From assembly GCA_004553595.1 (NCBI GenBank), contig SFKZ01000026.1, forward strand, positions 1-15,090: a stretch of DNA of 15,090 bases. Direction: 5' to 3'. Of this stretch, positions 6,655 through 13,330 are shown in pieces. The notes under the pieces were generated by a model. The model was given only the letters and a program-made list of their open reading frames with translations, made no database searches and was not told the DNA's origin. The translations under genes and the position numbers were made by a program. This DNA comes from Methanobrevibacter ruminantium (GTDB lineage Archaea > Methanobacteriota > Methanobacteria > Methanobacteriales > Methanobacteriaceae). The first letter of the stretch is position 1. Every line of letters starts with the position of its first letter.

Positions 6655-8525
6655 ATATATACCATTAATACATTAATATCAGCAGGGCTGACACCTGAAA
6701 TTCTTGAAGCCTGACCTATTGATACAGGACGGTACTTTTGAAGCTTCTGTGCTGCTTCAATTCTTAATCCTTTAATTTTTGAATAATCAATATTTTTAGG
6801 TATCTTTTTCTTTTCTAATTTAGCAAATCCTTCAACTTGCTTTAATTGCCTTTTAATATAACCATCATATTTAATATTGATATTCACCTGTTCAATTACA
6901 TCATATTTTAATACAGGTCTATCTTTATCAATTTCTTCAATTGATTCATATGATAATTCCGGTCGAGCAATTAATTCATATAATGAAACACCTGATTTTA
7001 GTTCAGTACTATTATACTTTCTTAACACAGAATTTATTTTTTCTGAACCACCGACATATGTGTTTTTGAGTCTTTCAATTTCTTCTTCTATCTGCTTTTC
7101 CTTAAGTAATAATGCATCATACTGTTCTTTTGTAATAAGTCCGATTTCATATCCTTTTTTGCGAAGTCGCAAATCTGCATTATCTTGTCTTAACAAAAGT
7201 CTATATTCAGATCTTGAAGTCATCATTCTATAAGGCTCAAAATTTTCTTTAGTAACAAGATCATCTATCAGAACACCTATATATCCCTCAGACCTTTCAA
7301 TAGTAATTAATTCTCTATTAAGAACTGAAAGTGCTGCATTAATACCTGCAATCAAACCCTGTGCTGCAGCTTCTTCATATCCTGAACTTCCGTTAAACTG
7401 ACCACCTGAAAATAAATTCTTAATATTCTTAAATTCAAGAGTAGGATATAACTGACAAGGATTAATACAATCATATTCTATTGCGTATGCATTACGAACT
7501 ATTTTGCAATTTTCAAGTCCCGGAACAGTTCTATACATTGCAAGCTGAACATCCTCAGGAAGAGAAGAACTCATACCGCCTACATACATTTCATTAGTAT
7601 GAATTCCTTCAGGCTCAATAAAAATCTGATGTCTGTCCTTATCTGAAAATCTAACTACCTTATCTTCAATTGAAGGACAATATCTTGGACCTGTTCCCTC
7701 AATAACTCCAGCATAAATAGGAGATCTGTCAAGGTTAGCTCTAATAATTTCATGAGTATCATTATTAGTATAAGTTAAATAACATAACACCTGTTCTTTT
7801 TGAATCGTATCAGGATCTGTACTGAATGAAAAAGGAACAATTCTTTCATCTCCGTATTGAGGTTCCATCTTAGAATAATCGAGAGTTCTTCCATCCATTC
7901 TTGCAGGAGTTCCTGTTTTAAACCTGAACATTTCAACACCTGCTTTTTTCAAAGAATCCGTCAAATGAGTTGCAGCCTGAAGACCGTTAGGTCCTGTATA
8001 AGAAATTGCTTCACCACAAAGACATCTTGCATTCAGATATGTTCCGGTACACAATACTACAGCCTTTGCATAATATATTGCACCTGTAAAAATCTTAACT
8101 CCCTTAACTACTGAATCTTCAATAATCAGTTCACAAACCTCAGCCTGCTTCACTGTAAGGTTATCCTGATTTTCAAGTGTTTGTCTCATTTCCATGGAAT
8201 AGTCAAATTTGTCGGCCTGGGCTCTCAAACTGTGAACGGCAGGTCCTTTAGATGCATTTAACATTTTTGACTGAATAAAAGTCTTATCTATGTTCTTACC
8301 CATCTCACCGCCAAGTGCATCAATTTCCCTGACAAGATGACCTTTAGAGCTTCCTCCGATATTAGGATTACATGGCATCAATGCAATTGAATTTATTGAC
8401 ACTGTAAAAACAATTGTATTAAGCCCAAGTCTTGCAGAAGCTAATGCCGCTTCGCATCCTGCATGCCCGGCACCAACTACAACAACGTCAAAATATTCTT
8501 CTATAGGTTTTGATTTATAATTCAT
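6651..8525 (-). CDS. mnmG: tRNA uridine-5-carboxymethylaminomethyl modification enzyme MnmG (GidA)
   Basis: A 624-residue FAD enzyme of normal length. Together with MnmE it installs the (carboxymethyl)aminomethyl group at C5 of the wobble uridine of certain tRNAs. The FAD-binding loop G-A-G-H-A-G is at 18-23, followed by C-E-A-A. The family signature C-N-P-N-I-G-G is at 52-58. Two further conserved stretches are G-G-Q-F-N-G-S-S-G-Y-E-E-A-A-A-Q-G and M-M-T-S-R-S-E-Y-R-L-L-L-R-Q-D-N-A-D. The C-terminal helical domain, which contacts MnmE and tRNA, ends in I-S-G-V-S-P-A-D-I-N-V-L. The ATG follows the mnmE stop with no gap (TAAATG), so the two partner proteins are translationally linked. Confidence 0.98.
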   Translation of the reverse strand: MNYKSKPIEEYFDVVVVGAGHAGCEAALASARLGLNTIVFTVSINSIALMPCNPNIGGSSKGHLVREIDALGGEMGKNIDKTFIQSKMLNASKGPAVHSLRAQADKFDYSMEMRQTLENQDNLTVKQAEVCELIIEDSVVKGVKIFTGAIYYAKAVVLCTGTYLNARCLCGEAISYTGPNGLQAATHLTDSLKKAGVEMFRFKTGTPARMDGRTLDYSKMEPQYGDERIVPFSFSTDPDTIQKEQVLCYLTYTNNDTHEIIRANLDRSPIYAGVIEGTGPRYCPSIEDKVVRFSDKDRHQIFIEPEGIHTNEMYVGGMSSSLPEDVQLAMYRTVPGLENCKIVRNAYAIEYDCINPCQLYPTLEFKNIKNLFSGGQFNGSSGYEEAAAQGLIAGINAALSVLNRELITIERSEGYIGVLIDDLVTKENFEPYRMMTSRSEYRLLLRQDNADLRLRKKGYEIGLITKEQYDALLLKEKQIEEEIERLKNTYVGGSEKINSVLRKYNSTELKSGVSLYELIARPELSYESIEEIDKDRPVLKYDVIEQVNINIKYDGYIKRQLKQVEGFAKLEKKKIPKNIDYSKIKGLRIEAAQKLQKYRPVSIGQASRISGVSPADINVLMVYI

Positions 8526-9908
8526 TTACTTACCCATGCAAAACTTTTCAAAAACTTCTTTAATTACATCATCTGAAACTTCTTCACCTATAATTCTGCC
8601 AAGACATTCATAAGCATTTACTAAATCAATCGTTAAGAAATCTTCGCTTATCATATTATCTATTCCATTAATAACAAGCTTAAGACTTTCATAGCTTTCA
8701 CTTAATAAATCTTTATGCCTGATATTGGATATTATTAAATCAGAGTTATCATTAATATTTCCCGATATATATTGTGTCTTAATATAATCAGACAATTCAT
8801 CTAACCCCTGTTCTTCTTTTGCAGAAATATGAAGTATCTTTTTGTCTGTTAATTTTTCAATATCAATGTCATCAATTTTTGAATTAAGATCTGATTTATT
8901 CAACAAAACAATGGCATTTTTATCCTTAATATAATCAAATAATTTTAAATCATCATCATCAAGCAAAGAAGAAGAGTCAATAACAAGAATAATAAGGTTT
9001 GATTTATCGGCATATTCAAATGCTTTATCAACTCCGATTTTTTCTACGATATCTTCAGTATCTCTAATACCGGCAGTATCAGCAATATTTAAATTAATAC
9101 CGCCTATCGAAACTCTTTCAGTTAATGCATCTCTTGTTGTACCGGCAATATCAGTTACTATTGCTCTTTTTTCACCAAGAAGCATATTTAAAAGACTAGA
9201 TTTACCGACATTAGGTTTTCCTAAAATTACAGTATTTATACCTTCCATTATGATTTTCCCGTTATCATAGGATAAAATCATCTTTTCAATTTCACATAAA
9301 TAACTATTTACGGTTTCTCTTAATTTATCAGAAAAACCATCAAGTGAATAATGTTCCGGATCATCAAGTGCTGCTTCTATATATGCAGTTTCATGAAGAA
9401 TTCCACTTCTTAATTCAGTAATTTTATTAAAAAGACTTCCTCTTAACTGTGATAAAGAATTATTAAGTGAATAATCATTACATGAATTAATAATATCAAT
9501 TACAGCTTCAGCTTCCGACAAATCGATCCTACCGTTAAGAAAAGCTCTTCTTGTAAATTCACCCGGTTCGGCAAGTCTGGCACCTGCTTTTAAACATGCA
9601 GACAATACTTTATTTAATACATGAATACCGCCATGACAGTTAATTTCAACAGTATCCTCTGCAGTAAAGCTTTTAGGACCTTTTAAATACAAAAGCAAAA
9701 CCTCATCAACAGGTTTATCATTATAATAAATAAACCCGTAATAGGCTCTATGACTTTCAAATTGTTGGGTATTAAATTTTTTGCCGGATTTAGATTTAAA
9801 AATAAGTGATGCGATGCTCAATGCATCAGCACCACTTACTCTTACAATACCTATTCCGGATGAAACCATTCCGGTGGCAATAGCTGCTATAGTATCTGAT
9901 TTATTCAT
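8526..9908 (-). CDS. mnmE: tRNA modification GTPase MnmE (TrmE)
   Basis: A 460-residue, potassium-activated GTPase, the partner of MnmG in wobble-uridine modification. The N-terminal folate-binding and dimerisation domain (1 to about 118) contains R-V-S-G and the segment A-R-L-A-E-P-G-E-F-T-R-R-A-F-L-N-G-R. The helical domain is split around the G domain. G motifs are complete: G-K-P-N-V-G-K-S-S at 230-238, the T-D-I-A-G-T-T-R-D loop at 252-260, D-T-A-G at 277-280, and N-K-S-D at 337-340. The C-terminus is F-C-M-G-K, keeping the C-x-G-K cysteine found at the end of the family. It starts two bases after the jag stop. Confidence 0.98.
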   Translation of the reverse strand: MNKSDTIAAIATGMVSSGIGIVRVSGADALSIASLIFKSKSGKKFNTQQFESHRAYYGFIYYNDKPVDEVLLLYLKGPKSFTAEDTVEINCHGGIHVLNKVLSACLKAGARLAEPGEFTRRAFLNGRIDLSEAEAVIDIINSCNDYSLNNSLSQLRGSLFNKITELRSGILHETAYIEAALDDPEHYSLDGFSDKLRETVNSYLCEIEKMILSYDNGKIIMEGINTVILGKPNVGKSSLLNMLLGEKRAIVTDIAGTTRDALTERVSIGGINLNIADTAGIRDTEDIVEKIGVDKAFEYADKSNLIILVIDSSSLLDDDDLKLFDYIKDKNAIVLLNKSDLNSKIDDIDIEKLTDKKILHISAKEEQGLDELSDYIKTQYISGNINDNSDLIISNIRHKDLLSESYESLKLVINGIDNMISEDFLTIDLVNAYECLGRIIGEEVSDDVIKEVFEKFCMGK

Positions 9909-9910
9909 TA

Positions 9911-10642
9911 TTATTTATTTAATGTTATAACAACTTTTCTATATGGTTCTTCACCTTCTGAATGAGTACTTACATACTTATCATTCTGTAATGCTGAATG
10001 AATTACTCTTCTTTCATAAGGATTCATTGGCTCAAGTGATACCGGTTTCTTTGTTCTCTTTACTTTATATGCAAGATTTTTTGCAAGATTCTCAAGAGTT
10101 TCTTTTCTTCTCTTTCTATAATCTTCAGTATCAACCTTTACTCTAATATACTCTGATGTACCTTTATTTACAACAAGTGATGTTAAATACTGAAGTGAAT
10201 CAAGAGTCTGTCCTCTCTTACCGATAAGAACTCCCATATCATCACCGCTAAGCTCAATATTAATTTCGTTTCCTTCCTGTTTGGCATCTATATTAACCTG
10301 CATATTCATTGCATTGAATACTTTTTCAAGGAATTCCTTTGGATCCTGAGCCGGTTCTACTGTTGAATTCTTATCTAAAACAAATTCTTTTTTTGAAGAC
10401 TTTTCTTCAACCTTATCTTTTTTCTTTTCTACTTTACTTTCTTCCTTTTCGATTTTCTTATCGGTCTTTTCTTCTATTTTTCTTGCCTTGATTACAGCAA
10501 GCTTTGAACCGAATCCTAAAATTCCTGAAGAACCCTTTTCTACTATTTCATATTCTAACTTATCTGATGTTATTGTAAGTGCCTGACAAGCTTCTGTAAT
10601 TGCATCATCAACGGTTTTACCCTTATATTCTACAAATTCCAT
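9911..10642 (-). CDS. jag: RNA-binding protein Jag/KhpB (SpoIIIJ-associated)
   Basis: A 243-residue protein with the three-domain Jag layout. The Jag-N domain (1 to about 52) has the typical K-G-S-S-G-I-L-G-F-G. A very charged Lys/Glu linker follows (about 55-85). A KH domain (about 105-175) carries the loop G-K-R-G-Q-T at 141-146. The R3H domain (about 180-243) includes N-P-Y-E-R-R and S-E-G-E-E-P-Y-R. In other Firmicutes KhpB binds RNA with KhpA and affects cell elongation and division. It starts five bases after yidC; the nearest GGAG is inside the last yidC codons, 13 bases away, so coupling is likely. Confidence 0.96.
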   Translation of the reverse strand: MEFVEYKGKTVDDAITEACQALTITSDKLEYEIVEKGSSGILGFGSKLAVIKARKIEEKTDKKIEKEESKVEKKKDKVEEKSSKKEFVLDKNSTVEPAQDPKEFLEKVFNAMNMQVNIDAKQEGNEINIELSGDDMGVLIGKRGQTLDSLQYLTSLVVNKGTSEYIRVKVDTEDYRKRRKETLENLAKNLAYKVKRTKKPVSLEPMNPYERRVIHSALQNDKYVSTHSEGEEPYRKVVITLNK

Positions 10643-10647
10643 AAAAT

Positions 10648-11994
10648 TTACTTATCTCCTTTATTATTTCTTTCATTATAATCATTTACTAAATTAGCTT
10701 TTGCTGCAAGTGAACCCGGTTTAATATTATTCTTCCTAAGTTCCATAGCTTTATTGTATGCTTCTTCTTTTTCCTTTTTTGATAAATTTGCATTTCCTGA
10801 AAAAGAAGCTGTCTTTGTACTCATTGAACCATACTGAGCTACTTTTTCTGCATTTTCTGCACGCTTCTTAGCTTTTTCTTTTGCCTTATCAGCATTTTTC
10901 TTAATAATATCTTCAACATCTTCCTTATCAATCTTTTTATTGATAACAACCTGCTGAATACTTCTTATTACGGCACCTGCAATCCAGTAAATACCAACAC
11001 CTGAAGGGAATGAAAAACAAAATATCGCTGACATAATAGGCATCATTGTATTCATTGACTTCATAGTTGCATTCATTGTATCAGCCTGTGAATTTCCTTT
11101 ATTATCACTTGGCTGTGGCATAAGCTTTGTATTAATCCACTGTGATAAAGCAGCAAGAATTGGAATTAATAAAGCACCGATAATAAGTCCCCACTGAATA
11201 CCGTTAACATTTGTCCATGCAGTTGTAATAATATGTGATGGAGAGTCACCGATATTTAATCCAAGGAAATTATTATAAGTATCAAGTAATCCTCTTTCTA
11301 AAATTTTACCATTAGTATCGATTTTAGAAATAATTAACTGACTATTATATGTTAGTTTAGATAAATCATATTTATCAGAAATAGTGTATAAATCAGATGA
11401 TGAAATTTTTGAAATTACATCTATTACACCATTTGAAATATTTTCACCTTTTGTTAATTCCTGACCATACTGATTAATTACTTTATTAATAGATTCAATT
11501 CCTGAATTCTGTAAAAACTTAGCATTATCAAAGCTGATAATTTTATCGGCAAGTACTCTGTATGTATCTCCGATTTTTGATACATATGCAGGAATTGCAT
11601 ATATTACTCTGTAAAGAGCAAATAACACAGGCATTGTTATTAAAAGCTGAACACAGCTTCCTGTTGGTGAAACACCATATTTATCATATATGGCTCTTGT
11701 TTCATCATTCATCTTCTGCATGGAAACCTGATCCTTCTTATTCTTGTATTTAGCCTGAATAGCCTGAAGTTCAGGATTCATTCTCTGTGACAATTTTGAG
11801 AATTTCTGCTGCTTATATGTAAGCGGAGTCATTAATCCATACATTATTAATGTAAATAAAATAATACAAAGGCCAACATTAGGAATACCAATTTTATCTA
11901 ATACTATGAAAATTACATTCATAATATAACCTAAAAGCTTGGCAATAGGTCCTAATATTGCACCATTATATGCGGTGAGCAATAAACTATACAA
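10648..11994 (-). CDS. yidC: Membrane protein insertase YidC/Oxa1
   Basis: A 448-residue insertase that helps proteins enter or fold in the cytoplasmic membrane. Hydrophobic segments lie at about 20-33, 40-58, 113-137, 266-286 and 317-345. Typical family stretches are M-T-P-L-T-Y-K-Q-Q-K-F near residue 55, G-S-C-V-Q-L-L-I-T-M-P near 112, and F-P-S-G-V-G-I-Y-W near 329. Compared with the roughly 260-residue Bacillus SpoIIIJ it has a long outside loop (about 140-262) and a Lys-rich cytoplasmic tail (about 353-448), which in homologues can contact ribosomes. No lipobox is seen. The start is a TTG at 11992-11994, supported by GGAGG seven bases upstream; the next in-frame ATG is 25 codons later, inside the first hydrophobic segment. 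The usual groove arginine seems to be replaced (see findings). Confidence 0.95.
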   Translation of the reverse strand: MYSLLLTAYNGAILGPIAKLLGYIMNVIFIVLDKIGIPNVGLCIILFTLIMYGLMTPLTYKQQKFSKLSQRMNPELQAIQAKYKNKKDQVSMQKMNDETRAIYDKYGVSPTGSCVQLLITMPVLFALYRVIYAIPAYVSKIGDTYRVLADKIISFDNAKFLQNSGIESINKVINQYGQELTKGENISNGVIDVISKISSSDLYTISDKYDLSKLTYNSQLIISKIDTNGKILERGLLDTYNNFLGLNIGDSPSHIITTAWTNVNGIQWGLIIGALLIPILAALSQWINTKLMPQPSDNKGNSQADTMNATMKSMNTMMPIMSAIFCFSFPSGVGIYWIAGAVIRSIQQVVINKKIDKEDVEDIIKKNADKAKEKAKKRAENAEKVAQYGSMSTKTASFSGNANLSKKEKEEAYNKAMELRKNNIKPGSLAAKANLVNDYNERNNKGDK

Positions 11995-12020
11995 AATATT
12001 TCCTCCTTAATTAAGAATAC

Positions 12021-12233
12021 TTAAGGCACCGGATCATATCCACCCTTTGAAAAAGGATTACATCTTAATATTCTCCATGCTGCAAGTAAACTTCCTTTAA
12101 AAGCTCCATATTTTTCGATAGCTTCTAACCCGTATTGTGAACAAGTGGGAATATAGGGACATTTTGTAGATTTAAGTCCCGAAATGTATTTTTGATAAAA
12201 TTTGATTAATCTAATTAAAAAATTTTTAATCAT
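12021..12233 (-). CDS. yidD: Membrane protein insertion efficiency factor YidD
   Basis: A 70-residue YidD protein, a small membrane-associated factor encoded between rnpA and yidC and thought to help YidC-dependent insertion. An amphipathic, basic N-terminus is followed by the family core C-P-Y-I-P-T-C-S-Q-Y at 25-34, the segment A-W-R-I-L-R-C-N-P at 52-60, and the end G-G-Y-D-P-V-P. The three conserved cysteines are present. No ribosome binding site is visible before the ATG, which follows a 48-base AT-rich gap after rnpA. Confidence 0.95.
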   Translation of the reverse strand: MIKNFLIRLIKFYQKYISGLKSTKCPYIPTCSQYGLEAIEKYGAFKGSLLAAWRILRCNPFSKGGYDPVP

Positions 12234-12281
12234 TTATATGAAAATAATAATTATCAAATATTAAACAATCGAACAACAGTA

Positions 12282-12620
12282 TTATTGATTTAATACTTTA
12301 TGAAGCTTCATTAAATGTAATAAAGAACGACTTGTCTGATGATAATCAAGTTCATCAGCACCTTTTCTTGCTATAATTACTATGTTTAAACCACTATTAA
12401 ACATATTTTCATGTAACCTATAGCTTTCTTTTAATAATCTTTTAATTCTGTGTCTGATTACAGAATTACCAACTTTTTTACTGACCGAAATTCCAAGAAA
12501 ATTCTTATCTGAACCGTTTTTTAGAATATACATTATAAAATTTCTGTTAGCTTTTGATTTACCATTTTTAAATACTAACTGAAAATCTGAATTTTTCTTT
12601 AATGATTCGGTAAATTTCAT
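12282..12620 (-). CDS. rnpA: Ribonuclease P protein component RnpA
   Basis: A 112-residue basic protein, the protein subunit of RNase P, which binds the 5' leader of precursor tRNAs and assists the catalytic RNA. The conserved RNR-type motif is at 51-66 (G-N-S-V-I-R-H-R-I-K-R-L-L-K-E-S), with His in the usual Asn position. The N-terminal start K-F-T-E-S-L-K-K-N-S-D-F fits the family's L-K-K-x-x-D-F pattern. The ATG has GGTG five bases upstream. It follows rpmH, separated from it by a hairpin terminator, and no separate promoter is evident in the gap, so expression probably depends on read-through from rpmH. Confidence 0.97.
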   Translation of the reverse strand: MKFTESLKKNSDFQLVFKNGKSKANRNFIMYILKNGSDKNFLGISVSKKVGNSVIRHRIKRLLKESYRLHENMFNSGLNIVIIARKGADELDYHQTSRSLLHLMKLHKVLNQ

Positions 12621-12681
12621 TTAATCACCAAATTAAATATAAACAAATATTACTGCTAAATATTTATTTACCGTTAATTAT

Positions 12682-12708
12682 AAAATAGACCACAATCATG
12701 TGGTCTAT
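12682..12708 (-). terminator. Terminator/attenuator between rpmH and rnpA
   Basis: A perfect stem of about ten base pairs (ATAGACCACA with its complement, 12685-12694 and 12699-12708) has a four-base loop and is followed on the minus strand by a short T run (12685-12682) before an A. It begins five bases after the rpmH stop. The short T run suggests partial termination, giving more L34 message than rnpA message. Confidence 0.75.
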
Positions 12709-12712
12709 AAAA

Positions 12713-12847
12713 CTATGCTGATAAAACCTTTCTTCCTTTAGCGCGTCTAGCCTTTAAAACCTTTCTTCCGCCAGGAGTACTCATTCTGCTTCTAAAACCA
12801 TGAACCTTAGATCTCTGTCTCTTCTTTGGCTGAAATGTCATCTTCAT
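12713..12847 (-). CDS. rpmH: 50S ribosomal protein L34
   Basis: A 44-residue, very basic ribosomal protein, complete and of standard length: M-K-M-T-F-Q-P-K-K-R-Q-R-S-K at the start, G-F-R-S-R-M in the middle and G-R-K-V-L-S-A at the end. The ATG at 12845-12847 is set by an excellent AGGAGGTG seven bases upstream. The frame stays open for another 33 codons further upstream, but this extension lacks family similarity and runs through the leader and promoter. It is the first gene of the long leftward cluster. Confidence 0.98.
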   Translation of the reverse strand: MKMTFQPKKRQRSKVHGFRSRMSTPGGRKVLKARRAKGRKVLSA

Positions 12848-12917
12848 ATTAAAACACCTCCTATCTATAAGTGTATTATCAATATCATCGTATTTTATTC
12901 TAAAAAACGTCTTTTCC

Positions 12918-12946
12918 ATTATATTAAAAAGCATTTTTATCGTCAA
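12918..12946 (-). promoter_or_regulatory. Promoter of rpmH and the leftward cluster
   Basis: On the minus strand TTGACG (12941-12946) and TATAAT (12918-12923) are exactly 17 bases apart, close to sigma-A consensus. The start would lie near 12911, giving a leader of about 64 bases. The -35 lies about 46 bp from the first DnaA box of the origin. Confidence 0.85.
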
Positions 12947-12992
12947 GCACTAAATATAGGGGTTATACATTACATTAAATACATTTCTCACA

Positions 12993-13013
12993 TTATCCAC
13001 ATTTTTATCCACA
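12993..13013 (+). other. DnaA boxes, first pair
   Basis: Two perfect TTATCCACA boxes in direct orientation, starting 12 bp apart, roughly one helical turn. Such close spacing favours cooperative DnaA binding. Confidence 0.9.
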
Positions 13014-13163
13014 TTTATATTAATAGTTTTCATAATTTTTACATAGTTTACATATTTTTATTACCATAAAATGTTTAATTTCACATATTATTTTTTTATT
13101 AATGTGTATAAATAAAAGGCTTAAAATAAGGATTTGTATTTATTATTTTAATAATAATAAAAG

Positions 13164-13195
13164 TTATCCACATTTAATCCACAATTTGTGGAAAA
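13164..13195. other. DnaA boxes, second cluster
   Basis: One perfect box (13164-13172), a one-mismatch box in the same orientation 11 bp on (13175-13183), and an inverted TTTTCCACA box (13187-13195). The cluster ends 27 bp before the dnaA -35 element, so it may also serve in dnaA autoregulation. Confidence 0.85.
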
Positions 13196-13221
13196 TATTA
13201 TGTATACTCCTTCCTGTAAAC

Positions 13222-13249
13222 TTGATAAAGAATCATTATTTGATATAAT
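13222..13249 (+). promoter_or_regulatory. Promoter of dnaA
   Basis: TTGATA (13222-13227) and TATAAT (13244-13249) with a 16-base spacer. The start near 13256 leaves a leader of about 75 bases before the dnaA ATG. Confidence 0.7.
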
Positions 13250-13330
13250 ATAATAGTATAAGAAGGTGGATTTTTGTCTATATTTGGTACTTCGCGATAA
13301 GTTTTATAGATTTTTTATAGGAATTAATAT

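Larger units (their letters stand above)
12848..13330. other. oriC, upstream lobe (rpmH-dnaA intergenic region)
   Basis: A 483-bp very AT-rich gap without a gene. It holds the rpmH promoter at its left end, then perfect DnaA boxes (TTATCCACA) at 12993-13001, 13005-13013 and 13164-13172. There are near-consensus boxes at 13103-13111 (minus strand, TTATACACA), 13175-13183 (TAATCCACA) and 13187-13195 (minus strand, TTTTCCACA), and the dnaA promoter at 13222-13249. A run of four TAA triplets (13149-13160) sits just before the third perfect box. Boxes flanking both sides of dnaA fit a bipartite origin as in Bacillus. Position between divergent rpmH and dnaA is the classic oriC location. Confidence 0.9.

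Noticed and set aside
11672..11692. Half parS-like GTGAAACA inside yidC
   Set aside because: Only one arm matches, and the bases encode the conserved G-V-S-P-T-G segment.
12848..12946. An N-terminal extension of the L34 frame by 33 codons
   Set aside because: The extension covers the leader and promoter, has no family similarity, and the ATG at 12847 has a near-perfect ribosome binding site giving the standard 44 residues.
12800..13069. An open frame on the plus strand through rpmH and the origin
   Set aside because: It runs antisense to rpmH and through DnaA boxes, is rich in Ile, Tyr and His as expected from AT-rich noncoding DNA, and has no ribosome binding site.
13078..13112. Imperfect inverted repeat around a T run in the origin, considered as a terminator
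   Set aside because: The pairing is interrupted and nearly all A-T, there is no gene ending before it, and part of it is a DnaA box on the minus strand.
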